A stretch of DNA of 64,000 bases, from NCBI GenBank assembly GCA_035606915.1, contig DATNDU010000057.1, forward strand, positions 1 to 64,000, in the 5' to 3' direction. Below, piece by piece: positions 33,678-43,094 of this stretch. Position 1 is the stretch's first letter. Each line of letters starts with the position of its first letter. The notes under the pieces were generated by a model that ran no database searches, was not told the origin of the DNA, and saw only the letters and a program-made list of their open reading frames with translations. The DNA is from Roseiarcus sp035606915 (GTDB taxonomy: Bacteria > Pseudomonadota > Alphaproteobacteria > Rhizobiales > Beijerinckiaceae). Both the position numbers and the translations under genes were made by a program.

Positions 33678-34310
33678 CTACAAATCTGCGGGTAGAGGGG
33701 TGGAAGCGGCGCGCAGCGCGGCGTTTTCGGCCTCCAGCGCCGCAATCCGCTGCTGCATCGAATCGACGACGCTCGCCACTTCCGGCAACGTCAGCCGCTT
33801 GACGATGTGCTGGCGGCAATTCCAGTCGAACGCCTCCAGCTCGAAGATGAGCCCGCGCTCGATGCGGGCGCGATAGCCGGGCGTCGCCAGCCGTTCGGCG
33901 AGCTCCGGGTTCTCGGTGAGATCGACGGCGCGGGCGCGCACGAACAGTTTCATGCGTCCCTGACGCAGGTAATCCATCAGGAACAGCGAGGCTTTGTCGG
34001 AGGCGGCGAGATTGCCGAGCGTGAGATATTGCCGGTTGCCGCTGAAATCGGCGACGCCGAGCGTTTTCTCGTCGAGCACCTTCAGAAAGCCCGGCGGGCC
34101 GCCGCGATGCTGGACATAAGGCCAGCCGGTCTCGGAGACGGTGGCGATATAGAAACTGTCGCGCGCCGCGATGAAGGCGGCCTCGTCCTCGCCGAAGCGC
34201 GTGAAGACGCGGCGCGCGGCCGACTCGACGTTCAATTCGCGGCTGCCGAGCTTGTCCTGCGCCGCCGCGACGCTCGCGGTGGTGGCGATGTCGAGATAGG
34301 AACGGGTCAT
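33678..34310 (-). CDS. pyridoxamine 5'-phosphate oxidase family flavoprotein
   Basis: The 210-residue protein has a split-barrel FMN-binding fold: DSFYIATVSETGWPYVQHRGGPPGFLKVLDE and GNRQYLTLGNLAASDKASLFLMDY, typical of the PNPOx-like 'pyridoxamine oxidase family' in which most members are not vitamin B6 enzymes. A predicted coiled-coil tail (VVDSMQQRIAALEAENAALRA) ends the protein. It lies between malate synthase and ilvE, all on the minus strand. A flavin or F420-type reductase activity is possible; none is shown. Confidence 0.82.
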   Translation of the reverse strand: MTRSYLDIATTASVAAAQDKLGSRELNVESAARRVFTRFGEDEAAFIAARDSFYIATVSETGWPYVQHRGGPPGFLKVLDEKTLGVADFSGNRQYLTLGNLAASDKASLFLMDYLRQGRMKLFVRARAVDLTENPELAERLATPGYRARIERGLIFELEAFDWNCRQHIVKRLTLPEVASVVDSMQQRIAALEAENAALRAASTPLPADL

Positions 34311-34352
34311 CGGCGCCTCTGGTCAGAGACGCCATGTAGACAGGCCGATGGC

Positions 34353-35213
34353 TCAGCGCGAGTGCGCGAACTCCCAATAAAGCGCCCGCGCCTTGGCGAA
34401 CATCGGGCCGAGGGCCAAGGGCCGCGCGTCGATGCGCGACACCGCCGTCACCTTGCCGAAATTGCCGGCGATGAAGATTTCGTCGGCCTGCTCCAGATCG
34501 GCGTAGGCGAGCGTCGCCTCGGCGACCGCGACGCCAGCCTGCGCCAGCAGCCCGATGACGCGCTGGCGCGTGACGCCGTTGAGGAACGCGCCGTTGGCGG
34601 CCGGCGTCTTGACGATGCCGTCCTTGGCGATGAACAGGTTGGCGGTGGCGAGCTCCGCGACATTGCCGAGGCCGTCGAACATCACGCAATTGTCGAAGCC
34701 GTCGGCGCGGGCTTGCAGAAGCGCGCGGGCGTTGTTGGGGTAGAGGCAGCCGGCCTTGGCCGTGATCGGCGCCATCGTCGCCAGCGGCTTGACCATGCCC
34801 GAACGCGTGATCGAGACGCCCTTGGACGCGTCCGGCAGCGGCGTTTCGTAGATCGTCAGCAGGAAGCGCGTCGAGTCCGGGTCCGGCGCGACGGCGCCGA
34901 CGCCGCTCGTCTCCGCCCAGTACATGGGGCGGATGTAGAGGTGCGCGCCGGGCTTGAATTTCTTCACCCCCTCGCGCGCGAGGGCGGCGATTTCCTCGGC
35001 GCTCTTCAATGGCTTCAGCCACATCGCCTTGGCGGAGCGGTTGAGGCGCTCGCAATGGCGCTCAAGATCGGGCGTCACGCCCTCGAAGGCGCGCGCGCCG
35101 TCGAAGACGCTGGAGCCGAGCCAGAAGGCGTGGCTGCGCGGCCCCAGGATCGGCCTGTTGCCTTCGAACCATTCGCCGTCGAGAAAGGTGTGGGTGTCCG
35201 ACCAATTGGGCAT
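34353..35213 (-). CDS. ilvE: branched-chain amino acid aminotransferase
   Basis: This fold-type IV PLP enzyme transfers amino groups in leucine, isoleucine and valine synthesis. The 286-residue protein shows HAFWLGSSVFDGARAFEG (start of the fold), the PLP lysine in ITAKAGCLYPNNARAL, NVAELATANLFI and GVTRQRVIGLL. The start is ATG 35213 with GAGGAG 8 nt upstream; five further codons are open. A D-amino-acid or 4-amino-4-deoxychorismate lyase role is less likely given the length and the ARAFEG motif, but specificity among class IV enzymes is hard to prove from sequence. Confidence 0.85.
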   Translation of the reverse strand: MPNWSDTHTFLDGEWFEGNRPILGPRSHAFWLGSSVFDGARAFEGVTPDLERHCERLNRSAKAMWLKPLKSAEEIAALAREGVKKFKPGAHLYIRPMYWAETSGVGAVAPDPDSTRFLLTIYETPLPDASKGVSITRSGMVKPLATMAPITAKAGCLYPNNARALLQARADGFDNCVMFDGLGNVAELATANLFIAKDGIVKTPAANGAFLNGVTRQRVIGLLAQAGVAVAEATLAYADLEQADEIFIAGNFGKVTAVSRIDARPLALGPMFAKARALYWEFAHSR

Positions 35214-35239
35214 CGCGCCGCTCCTCAAGGCTCACATCC

Positions 35240-36670
35240 TCATAAACCGGTGCGGACGTGTACGACGACGCGCGGGTCGGCGTAAACGCGCCGCCAGCCC
35301 GGCATCGCGTCCATCGCCGCCGTCGCGCCCCGCGTGGGCGAGAACATCGTCCAGCCGATATGCTCGCGCGTCAATGCGCCCTTCAGCGCCTGCGGTTCGC
35401 CGCGCGCGATCTCGGCATAGTCGTTGAGGAAGGCGTCGCCGAACATGTCGGCGCGGCCGTCGACATAGGGCTTGACGCCCTCGAAGATGAGATAGCCGCC
35501 AAACCCGTAGCCGTTGAGCACGGGCTCGGCCCTGACCGCCGGCGGCAGGGCGGCCAGCGCCGCGCGGGTCGAGGCGTAAGGGGGAAGCGCCGGCGCCGGA
35601 AACAGCAGGCGCACGGCGGCGATGGCGAACGCCGCCGCGATGAGGCCGGCGCGGCCGTTGCGGCGCAGGGCCGAGCCCGGGGCGCCCAAAGCTTCGGCGA
35701 GCGGCTTGGCGAGCAGCATCGGCCCGATCACCGCCAGCAGCATCTCGTGGCGGGCGTGGGCGAGCGACAGGTGCAGGAGGCCGATGAGGAGGGCGAGCCG
35801 GATCGCCGGCAACCGCAGCGGTCGCGTCAGCGCGACGCCGATGAGGCCGAGGAGCACGGCTTCCAGCGCATTGGGATGGGCGAAGCTCTCCGGCTGCCAT
35901 TCGCCGACGCGCGACAGTGCGTGCAGGTCGAGCAAGCGGACGGGGAACAGCAGCCCCTGGAGGCCGAACGGATTGACCAGCGCCGCGGCGAGCGCGGCGA
36001 GCGCGAACAACGCCCAGTCGCGGGCGAGCGCCGCCCGCCCGCCGGCGGGCGCGGCGATGACCGCCTCGACGGCGATCGGCGCGATCAGCGCGAGACCGAC
36101 GGCGAAGCCGCCGTGCAGGTTCGCCCACAGCGTCATCAACAGCGCCAAGGCCAGCGGCGGGGCGCGGTCGCGGGCGGCAAACAGCGTCTGCGTCCACAGC
36201 GCGAACACCGGCAGCGCCAGAATATGCGGTCGCGCGAGCAGGCTCGGCGCGATGAGCAGCACCGCCAGCACGCCGACCGCCGCCAGCGCCACGCCGCCGA
36301 GATCGCGCGCCGCGCTGCGGGCGACGATGAAGACGGCGAGCCCCGCCGCCGCGCCAGTCAGCAGCGCGACGCCGACGAAGCCGGCGGCCTTGTAGGCGAG
36401 CGCCAGCAGGATTTCGCTCAGCCATTCATGCGCCACCCACGGCTTGCCGGGGACGCTGAAGGTGAAGGGGTCGGCGTGCGGAATGGCGTGATGCGCGAAC
36501 ATCCAATCGCCGGTGGCGATATGCGACCAGGTGTCGCTATCGTTGAAGATCGCCGGCGAGAAGGCGCACAGCGCGAACACCGCCAGCGCCAGCGCGTGGG
36601 GGGCGAGGTCATAGCGAAGCGCCTCGCCGCGCGGGCGCGAGGCGGCGAGAGCGGGCGCAGCCAGAGACAT
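35240..36670 (-). CDS. polytopic membrane protein, GT-C glycosyltransferase-like
   Basis: The 476-residue protein has about ten to twelve transmembrane helices. After the first helix it has NDSDTWSHIATGDWMFAHHA with acidic residues and a PKPWVAHEWLSEI loop, resembling the acidic periplasmic loop of GT-C transferases; the C-terminal YGFGGYLIFEGVKPYVDGRADMFGD segment recurs in uncharacterised bacterial membrane proteins of this type. A sugar-transfer role in the envelope is inference. It is upstream of ilvE by 26 bp on the same strand and divergent from the catalase-like gene. Confidence 0.65.
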   Translation of the reverse strand: MSLAAPALAASRPRGEALRYDLAPHALALAVFALCAFSPAIFNDSDTWSHIATGDWMFAHHAIPHADPFTFSVPGKPWVAHEWLSEILLALAYKAAGFVGVALLTGAAAGLAVFIVARSAARDLGGVALAAVGVLAVLLIAPSLLARPHILALPVFALWTQTLFAARDRAPPLALALLMTLWANLHGGFAVGLALIAPIAVEAVIAAPAGGRAALARDWALFALAALAAALVNPFGLQGLLFPVRLLDLHALSRVGEWQPESFAHPNALEAVLLGLIGVALTRPLRLPAIRLALLIGLLHLSLAHARHEMLLAVIGPMLLAKPLAEALGAPGSALRRNGRAGLIAAAFAIAAVRLLFPAPALPPYASTRAALAALPPAVRAEPVLNGYGFGGYLIFEGVKPYVDGRADMFGDAFLNDYAEIARGEPQALKGALTREHIGWTMFSPTRGATAAMDAMPGWRRVYADPRVVVHVRTGL

Positions 36671-36790
36671 GCGCGGCAGAGTGGCATGCGGCCGGATAAG
36701 GCCGGGTTAAAGCCCATGTTCACGCGAGATTGAGGTATCGTCCTGCGCCGCGATGCTAAATACGGGCGGCAGCATTCCGAGGAGCGGAAG

Positions 36791-37762
36791 ATGGGGTCGA
36801 AACTCGCGTTGGCGCTGGCCGCCGGTTTTTTCTTGACGACGGCCGCCGGCGCGCTGGCGGACGAACCGACGCTCGCCGAGCAGGTTGTGGCGGCGCTCAA
36901 CAAGGTTTGGGGCGAGCACCCCGGCGTGCGCGCCAATCACGCCAAGGGCGTCGTGCTGGAGGGCGTCTATACGCCCTCCCCGGCTGGCAAGACGCTCAGC
37001 AAGGCGGCGCTGTTCACCGCCGCCAGCGTGCCGGTGACAGTGCGCTTCTCCGATTCCAGCGGCGCGCCGAACATACCCGACGGCTCCGCCCCCGCCAATC
37101 CGCATGGCATGGCGGTGAAGTTCCATCTGGCGTCCGGGGACGATGTCGATATCGTCGCCAATTCGCTGCCGTTCTTTCCCGTCGCCACCGGCGAGGAGTT
37201 CCGCGATCTGTTGCTGGCGATCGCCGGCAGCCGGGCCGGCTCGGCAAAGCCGAGTCCGGTCGAAAAGTTCTTCGCCGCGCACCCCGCGGCGGTGGCGGCG
37301 TTCGGCGCCTTGCACACGCCGTCGAGCTTCGCCCGCGAGGTCTATAATGGCGTCGACAGTTTCGTATTCGTCGACGCCAAGGGCGCCAGGACGACGTTCC
37401 GGTTCAGGATCTACCCCGAGGGCGGCCCGGACTATTTGAGCCCGGCCGACGCCGCCAAGCTCGCGCCGAATGGGCTCGTCGACGAGATCGGCAAGCGCGT
37501 CGCCACGCATGAAGTGAAGTTCACGTTGCAGGCGCAACTCGCCGGTCCCGGCGACGCCGTGGACGATGCGACCAAGCCCTATGCCGCCGACCGTAAGTTT
37601 GTCGATCTCGGCACGATCGCGGTTCAGAAAAAGGCGGCTGAGGACAAGTCGCTGCTTTTTCTGCCGCTCAATCTGGTCGAGGGCGTCGAGCCTTCCAAAG
37701 ATCCGCTCATCCAATTGCGCAACGACGCCTACGCGATCTCCTACGGCAAGCGCCTGCAATAA
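36791..37762 (+). CDS. exported catalase-like haem protein (SrpA type)
   Basis: The 323-residue protein has a signal peptide (cleavage after ALA near residue 23) and a compact catalase core: VRANHAKGVVLEGVYTP, VTVRFSDSSGAPNIPDGS, NPHGMAVKFHL with the NPHG haem-pocket motif, FFPVATGEEFRDLL and FSFA-type segments. It is the short SrpA-like class, lacking the C-terminal domain of large catalases; such proteins often act as peroxidases in the periplasm. A GAGGAGCGG ribosome site precedes the ATG at 36791. It is followed by a terminator shared with aqpZ. Confidence 0.85.
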   Translation: MGSKLALALAAGFFLTTAAGALADEPTLAEQVVAALNKVWGEHPGVRANHAKGVVLEGVYTPSPAGKTLSKAALFTAASVPVTVRFSDSSGAPNIPDGSAPANPHGMAVKFHLASGDDVDIVANSLPFFPVATGEEFRDLLLAIAGSRAGSAKPSPVEKFFAAHPAAVAAFGALHTPSSFAREVYNGVDSFVFVDAKGARTTFRFRIYPEGGPDYLSPADAAKLAPNGLVDEIGKRVATHEVKFTLQAQLAGPGDAVDDATKPYAADRKFVDLGTIAVQKKAAEDKSLLFLPLNLVEGVEPSKDPLIQLRNDAYAISYGKRLQ

Positions 37763-37804
37763 AAAGCGCGGGGGGCGCGCGCGCGCCCCGCGCTTTCGCG
37801 TTTT
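37762..37804. terminator. bidirectional terminator between catalase-like gene and aqpZ
   Basis: A long GC hairpin has arms AAAGCGCGGGG (37763-37773) and CCCCGCGCTTT (37786-37796) with further pairing in the CG-rich loop. A and T tracts on both sides allow it to end both convergent transcripts. Confidence 0.85.
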
Positions 37805-38513
37805 ACTTGCCGACGACCGGCGCCGAAGGCTCCGGACTCAGTGTGCGGAAGATGATGCCGCCGAGCGCGCCGCCGATCAGCGGCGCGATCCAGAACATCC
37901 AGAGCTGGCCGATCGCCCAGGCGCCGGCGAACAACGCCGGGCCGGTGCTTCGCGCCGGATTGACCGAGGTGTTGGTGATCGGGATCGAGATCAGGTGGAT
38001 CAGCGTCAGGCAGAGGCCGATGGCGATCGGGGCAAAGCCGACCGGGGCGCGCGAATGCGTCGAGCCCATGATGACGAACAGGAACATCATCGTCAGCACG
38101 ATTTCGGCGACGAAACAGGAGGCGAGCGCGTAATGGCCCGGCGAATGGGCGCCGTAGCCGTTGGCGGCGAAACCACCGGCCTCGAAGCCGGGCTTGCCGC
38201 TGGCGATAAAGTAAAGCACGGCGGAGGCGACGATGGCGCCGATCACCTGCGCGACGATATAGGGGACGATGTCCGCCTTGGGGAACCGGCCGCCGGCGGC
38301 GAGCCCGACGGTCACCGCCGGGTTAAGATGGCAACCTGAGATCGGGCCGATGGTATAAGCCATCGTCAGCAGCGTCAGGCCAAAGGCGAAGGCGACGCCA
38401 AGGAATCCGATGCCGTATTGTGGAAACCCCGCCGCGAAAATCGCCGCGCCGCAGCCGCCGAAGGTCAGCCAGAAAGTGCCGATGGCTTCGGCCACGAGTT
38501 TATGCATGTTCAT
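37803..38513 (-). CDS. aqpZ: aquaporin Z
   Basis: This inner-membrane water channel has 236 residues, six helices and the two half-helix NPA motifs, HLNPAVTVG and SVNPARSTGPA. The selectivity-filter features (His in TLIHLISIPITN, Arg after the second NPA) and the N-terminal AEAIGTFWLTFGGCG fit AqpZ rather than the glycerol facilitator, which would have a larger loop and a D after the second NPA. It lies between the catalase-like gene (convergent) and the fhc operon, whose last gene fhcC ends 99 bp upstream on the same strand, so some readthrough from fhc is possible. Confidence 0.95.
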   Translation of the reverse strand: MNMHKLVAEAIGTFWLTFGGCGAAIFAAGFPQYGIGFLGVAFAFGLTLLTMAYTIGPISGCHLNPAVTVGLAAGGRFPKADIVPYIVAQVIGAIVASAVLYFIASGKPGFEAGGFAANGYGAHSPGHYALASCFVAEIVLTMMFLFVIMGSTHSRAPVGFAPIAIGLCLTLIHLISIPITNTSVNPARSTGPALFAGAWAIGQLWMFWIAPLIGGALGGIIFRTLSPEPSAPVVGK

Positions 38514-38612
38514 GATTGCCCCTGAAAATAAAGATCGGACCGCAACATACGATTGTGGGGTGTAAGACCAGTCTGCGTCGTCCGCAAGACGTGAAGACGT
38601 TACTTGCAGACG

Positions 38613-39425
38613 CTACGGCGCCCTGACGAATATCTCGCCCTTGCCGAGCGCGGCGAGATCGCCGGCGTAGCGTCGCAGCGGGCCGCGAAAGGCGGCGCCG
38701 AGGCGGCGGCTGATGGTCTCGACGTAGTCGGCGAGCAACCTCGCCGCCACCAGCTCGAAAGCCCCGCAATCGAGGAAAGTCGGCGCCATTTCGGCGGCGC
38801 CGCCGGCGAGCAGGATCGTGCCGCGGTTCATCAGATAGCCGGGCAGCGCCCCGGCCTGGCCGCCGATCGCCAGCGTACCGGCGACCATGCGGCTGCCGGC
38901 GCAATCGCCGGCCTCGCCTTCGATGAGCAGCAAGCCGCGCCGCATCTTGTCGCCGGCGCGGGCGCCGGCGTTTCCGCCGACGTGAATCGCGCCGCCGCTC
39001 ATGCCCTCGGCCTCGCCGGCGAACGAGCCGCCGAGCCGCTCGCCGGCGTCGCCGCCGATCTTCATCAGGCCGCCGCGCAAGCCCGAGCCGGCATAGGGGC
39101 CAGCGTTGCCCTCGATCGTCAGCACGCCGCCGGTCATCGCCCGTCCGGCCTCGACGCCGACATCGCCGACAACGCGGATGGCGCCGGCGCCGAGATGCGC
39201 GCCGACCCGGTCGAGCCGCTCTGCGCCGCCCTCGAACACGATCTCGGCGAAATCGCCTTGCTTCAGGTCGAAGAGATCGCCGACGCTGAGCGCCGCGCGC
39301 GTCGTATGGATCGGCAGCGCCGCGATTTCGCTGGCGGAGCGGCCGTTGAGCGCCTGCGGCGTCAGCGCCGAAAGATCGACGCGCTGCGGCGGCGGCGCGC
39401 GCAGCCGGAAGGTGAAGCCGCTCAC
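38613..39425 (-). CDS. fhcC: formyltransferase/hydrolase complex subunit C
   Basis: FhcC is the structural subunit of the FhcABCD complex that moves formyl from H4MPT to methylofuran and hydrolyses it to formate. The 270-residue protein is a parallel beta-helix: repeated G-G-x-hydrophobic-x-hydrophobic-x-G-x-A-G turns (GGVLTIEGNAG, GGLMKIGGDAG, GGAIHVGGNAG, GLLLIEGEAG, GTLAIGGQAG), homologous to formylmethanofuran dehydrogenase subunit C and glutamate synthase C-terminal domains. GTG 39425 overlaps the fhcD stop (GTGA). It is the last gene of fhcBADC. Confidence 0.95.
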   Translation of the reverse strand: MSGFTFRLRAPPPQRVDLSALTPQALNGRSASEIAALPIHTTRAALSVGDLFDLKQGDFAEIVFEGGAERLDRVGAHLGAGAIRVVGDVGVEAGRAMTGGVLTIEGNAGPYAGSGLRGGLMKIGGDAGERLGGSFAGEAEGMSGGAIHVGGNAGARAGDKMRRGLLLIEGEAGDCAGSRMVAGTLAIGGQAGALPGYLMNRGTILLAGGAAEMAPTFLDCGAFELVAARLLADYVETISRRLGAAFRGPLRRYAGDLAALGKGEIFVRAP

Positions 39426-40333
39426 GGCATGAGCTCCTTCAGCCGGTAATGGTGCTTGCCGAGCTTGCCGCCATAATTGCCGGCGCCGACACGCAAAGCG
39501 CCGCACTGGGGGCCGAGATCGGCGATCGCCTTCAACCCCGCCCGCATCGCCGCCGCCACCGCCTCGCTCGTCAACCCGTCGATGACGATCTCCAACACGC
39601 AGGCGATCTCCGGCCCGATGGCGCTATCGACGGCGCCCTTCAAGGTCGGGCAATAGAGATGATTGGTCGAGGCGATGGCGCCCTTGTATTTCGAGCCGAC
39701 CTTGGAGCCGGAACGCACGATGCCGCCGGGGAAGGGCATGATTGCGTCGGGCACGGCGCGCATCGCCTCGACCGCCGCCTCGGTCGCCGCCAGCGTCGTT
39801 TCGGGCTTTGCGCCCATGATGAGCAGATTGCCGCCGCCGACGGCGCGCTTGGTCATCGGCGTCGTCGATTCGCAGACGAATTCGCCGTCCATAACCGGCA
39901 AACGCCAGTATCGGCGGTCGCCGAGCTTCTTGGCGATCTGCCAGCCGTCGGCGAAATAGCGGATCGCCGCGCCGAGATTGAGCTTGTCCTCGCCCGCCGC
40001 GAGGCCCGCATAACAGGCCGAGCCGGGGCTGGTCAGCACGCATTGGCCGACGCGGTTCTGCAATTGCTTCTGCAATTCGGCCGTCGAGGTCGCAAACATC
40101 AGCACGCGCACGCCCGGGCGCCCGTCGGGCGTCTGCTGGGCGACAAGCTCGCAGTCAATGCCGGCCTCGCAGCCGCAGCCGATGACGGAGGTGGCGAAGC
40201 CGGTCATCGTCGTCGCCGCTTGCAACGCCCACTTGGCGCTGTCGGCGGTGATGATAAGCGCGGTCGCCCGCATGTCGAAGGCTTCCGCGAAAGTGTCGTC
40301 GATGGCGACGCCGCTGGCCGTCAGCTCAGACAT
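39422..40333 (-). CDS. fhcD: formylmethanofuran:tetrahydromethanopterin formyltransferase
   Basis: FhcD (Ftr) transfers formyl from formyl-H4MPT to the methylofuran carried on FhcA, within the cytoplasmic Fhc complex. The 303-residue protein has the two ferredoxin-like lobes with GFATSVIGCGCEAGI, the TKRAVGGGNLLIMG loop, AIMPFPGGIVRSGSKVGSKYKG and CGALRVGAGNYGGKLGKHHY, close to archaeal Ftr. It overlaps fhcA by 13 bp and fhcC by 4 bp, so the complex is made from coupled cistrons. Confidence 0.96.
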   Translation of the reverse strand: MSELTASGVAIDDTFAEAFDMRATALIITADSAKWALQAATTMTGFATSVIGCGCEAGIDCELVAQQTPDGRPGVRVLMFATSTAELQKQLQNRVGQCVLTSPGSACYAGLAAGEDKLNLGAAIRYFADGWQIAKKLGDRRYWRLPVMDGEFVCESTTPMTKRAVGGGNLLIMGAKPETTLAATEAAVEAMRAVPDAIMPFPGGIVRSGSKVGSKYKGAIASTNHLYCPTLKGAVDSAIGPEIACVLEIVIDGLTSEAVAAAMRAGLKAIADLGPQCGALRVGAGNYGGKLGKHHYRLKELMP

Positions 40334-41952
40334 GCCACGGTCTCGAAGGGTTCGCGGGGGAGCGCCGTCTCCGGCACGCTGAGCAGAGCGGCGTCGAGAC
40401 CGTAGCGGCTATCGTAATAGGCGGCGAGGCGTTTGGTCATCGCGGCGTCCGGCTCGGGCGCGACGTGCAACGCGCGCCCGAATCGGTAATGGGTGAGGAC
40501 GCCCTCGCGCACCACGCAGTCGCCGTCCTTGTAGACGCGCGCGGCGTGGCGGAAGGTCGCCGCGAGGTCGGGGCCTGGTCGGTAGATCGCCACGTCGGCG
40601 CGTGCGCCGGGGCCAAGATGGCCGCGATCTCTAAGGCCGAGCAGCCGCGCCGGCGCGGCTCGGGTCATCACCGCGATCTCGGGCCAAGTGTATTCGCGCT
40701 TCAAGCCGCTGAGCGTCGTCACCGCCAGCGCCTCGGCGGGCAGCTTCTCCAGCCACTGAGCCCGCAGGTCGCGGCTCATCAGCAGCGCGAAAATCTCGGG
40801 ATAAGTGGTGAACGGCGCGCCATTGGGATGATCGGTGGTGAAGAATATCCGCCACGGGTCGTCGATCAGCAGGAACAGTTCGAGCCCGATAATGAATTGC
40901 ACGGCGTTGGCGAAAGCGCCGCTCTTGTACTTGTAAGGCAATATGCCGCCGCCATTGGCGTCGCCGTCGATGATGACATATTTGCGCGGATGGGCCTGGC
41001 CGCGGGCGGAGAACTGCCGCAACACGTCCGACGAGATGGTCACGGTCTGCCCGAACATCGCCTGGCCGACGTCGATGGTGACCGTCTTGGCGGCGTTGAC
41101 GGCCTCGGCGAGCTTCGGCGCGGCTGAGGAGAAGCCGAGCTTGCCCTCCTTGCCGTAGGCGTAGAATTGCAGATGCGCGAGATGCAGCGGCAGGTCCTCG
41201 GCCGCCGCGATCGTCGCCAGCGCGGTCTCGAAATTGCCGGGCAGTCCGAGGTTGTTGCAATGCACGTGCAGGGGATGCGGCACGCCGAGATCGGCGACCG
41301 CCCGTTGCAGCGTCTTGACGATCTGCCGGCTGGAGACGCCGTAATGCGGCACGACATCGTCGAACGAGAACTGCCGCACATTGTCCTTGAACGCCGCGAC
41401 GCCGCCGGCGTTGATGACTTTCAGCCCCAGTGCCTTGGAGGATTGCAGCGTCCAGGCGACGTGATCGCGGATCGCCGCCGGCCCGGCGCCGTCGCGCATC
41501 AGCGACAGGCCGAAATCGTCGTTGCCGAGAATGGCCAGGATCGCCTTGTCGATCACCGGCGTGTCGGCGAGCTCCAGATGCGCGTGCAGCGCGTTGTGCG
41601 GCGAGATGGCGGGCTCGACGACAGTGGTGAAGCCCATCTGCACATAGAGCTTGCCGGTCTCGAAGGTCGACCAGCCAGCGTTGGAGAGCGGCGTCGCGGA
41701 AGGCCTGGCGGTGCGGGCGCGGTGCTGCTCGGGCAGCAGCAGACGCGCGGTGTTCACATTGGCGCCGGCGATATGGGAGTGAATGTCGATCGCGCCGGCC
41801 ATCACCATGCAGCCGGAGGCGTCGAAGGACTCGTCGGCGCGCCCGTCTGGCGGCGCGGCGACGACACGCTCGCCTTCGAGCCAGAGATCGCCGATTTCAT
41901 CGCGGCCGTTGGCGGGATCGAGAACGCGCCCGCCGGCGATGCGGGTCAACAT
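40321..41952 (-). CDS. fhcA: formyltransferase/hydrolase complex subunit A
   Basis: FhcA is the amidohydrolase-fold subunit that hydrolyses formyl-methylofuran to formate. The 543-residue protein has the binuclear metal-site motifs AIDIHSHIAGANVN (HxH, residues about 57-70), the lysine region in strand 4, HVHCNNLG and HLAHLQFYAYG histidines, and a C-terminal Asp near FTTDHPNGAPF, matching formylmethanofuran dehydrogenase subunit A. In bacteria the complex works as a hydrolase without net redox chemistry. It overlaps fhcB by 7 bp and fhcD by 13 bp. Confidence 0.96.
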   Translation of the reverse strand: MLTRIAGGRVLDPANGRDEIGDLWLEGERVVAAPPDGRADESFDASGCMVMAGAIDIHSHIAGANVNTARLLLPEQHRARTARPSATPLSNAGWSTFETGKLYVQMGFTTVVEPAISPHNALHAHLELADTPVIDKAILAILGNDDFGLSLMRDGAGPAAIRDHVAWTLQSSKALGLKVINAGGVAAFKDNVRQFSFDDVVPHYGVSSRQIVKTLQRAVADLGVPHPLHVHCNNLGLPGNFETALATIAAAEDLPLHLAHLQFYAYGKEGKLGFSSAAPKLAEAVNAAKTVTIDVGQAMFGQTVTISSDVLRQFSARGQAHPRKYVIIDGDANGGGILPYKYKSGAFANAVQFIIGLELFLLIDDPWRIFFTTDHPNGAPFTTYPEIFALLMSRDLRAQWLEKLPAEALAVTTLSGLKREYTWPEIAVMTRAAPARLLGLRDRGHLGPGARADVAIYRPGPDLAATFRHAARVYKDGDCVVREGVLTHYRFGRALHVAPEPDAAMTKRLAAYYDSRYGLDAALLSVPETALPREPFETVACLS

Positions 41953-43094
41953 GAGGACCGCTCCAGCCGGGCGCGAATCGCCGCCAGCGTCGCTGCGGCG
42001 GTCGGCGCGTTGGAGGCAGCCGTCGCCTTGCGCGCGACAAGCGCGCCGGCGCCGTCGTCGTACAGGATCGCGTCACCGTCGCGGCCGGGCCGCGCCACGG
42101 CGAAACGCACGCGCGCCGAAGCCAGCGAATCCGCCGCGCAGAGGGCGATGTCGACGGCTTGCGGGGCGGCGGCGCCGCCTGCGAGCGTCGATACCCAGAT
42201 CACGCAATCCGCCTCGCCGGAGGCGACGAGACGCCGGCCATTGTAGCGCCAGGGGTCGTGTTCGGGCCGGCCGCGCGCGAATCCGGTGCGCAGCGGAAAC
42301 CCGGTCATCCAGCCACACACCGTCTGCACGCCGAGGCCATTGTCGCGCGCCGGCGCGGAAAGCGTCGAAAACCGCGTTGTCTCGTTGAGATCGCGCACCA
42401 GGCCGTGGATGGCCTCGATCGCCAGCGGCTCCAATTCCATTGCGTCCCAGAGCGCGACGCCGAACTTGGCGCCGCGCAGCCTCTCAGCCAGTTCCTCCAC
42501 GCCGGCCGGCGCGGCGACGACGGGTCTTTGTTTGGCGCGCGCGCGCAGCGCCGCGAGGAACCGCAGCAGCGCCCTGCCGCCGATCGTCTCCGGCGAAGCG
42601 CCGAGGCGCTCGCTCTGGCGAGGGATGTCGCGGTCGTAAGGGCGCGCCGGCCGCGCGAGCCAATCGGGCGCGGCGACGGCGCCGACCAGCAGCACGACAT
42701 CGGCCCGCACCGCCGCCTCCAACGGCGTGGTGAGCATGCCGCCGGTTTCGCGCAGCGGGTCGAGATCGCGCAGCAGCGCGTCGGACGCCGCGTGATCGAG
42801 CACGCCGCCGGCGCGTTCCGCCAACAGCACCGCCTCGCGTGCGCCTTCGACGTCGGCGCCAAGATGGGCGAACACCGGCAGCTTGGAGGCGCGAATCAGG
42901 CGCTCAGCCTGGGCGACGGCCTGGTCGAACGTCGCTGGCGCGCCGTCGATCCAGGCGACGGTCGGCTCGCTGTGTTTCGCCGCGGCTATCGTCTCCTCCG
43001 TCGTCTCGCTCCGGGCCGATGCGGACCCGCCCTTGCGACCCCGCGAAGGTCGCCGCTCCATAATATGTGATACAGGTTCGGCCGCCTTGTCCAT
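41946..43094 (-). CDS. fhcB: formyltransferase/hydrolase complex subunit B
   Basis: FhcB corresponds to the molybdopterin subunit of archaeal formylmethanofuran dehydrogenase but in methylotrophs has lost the redox cofactor; it scaffolds the complex. The 382-residue protein shows PVFAHLGADVEGAREAVLLAERAGGVLDH, DPLRETGGMLTTPLEAAVRADVVLLVG and TGFPLRTGFARGRPEHDPWRYNGRRL, as in FhcB. I see no 4Fe-4S cysteine cluster or catalytic (seleno)cysteine context. The start is ATG 43094 with GAGG just upstream; the frame runs on to 43229 through the promoter region, and that extension does not look coding. Confidence 0.92.
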   Translation of the reverse strand: MDKAAEPVSHIMERRPSRGRKGGSASARSETTEETIAAAKHSEPTVAWIDGAPATFDQAVAQAERLIRASKLPVFAHLGADVEGAREAVLLAERAGGVLDHAASDALLRDLDPLRETGGMLTTPLEAAVRADVVLLVGAVAAPDWLARPARPYDRDIPRQSERLGASPETIGGRALLRFLAALRARAKQRPVVAAPAGVEELAERLRGAKFGVALWDAMELEPLAIEAIHGLVRDLNETTRFSTLSAPARDNGLGVQTVCGWMTGFPLRTGFARGRPEHDPWRYNGRRLVASGEADCVIWVSTLAGGAAAPQAVDIALCAADSLASARVRFAVARPGRDGDAILYDDGAGALVARKATAASNAPTAAATLAAIRARLERSSC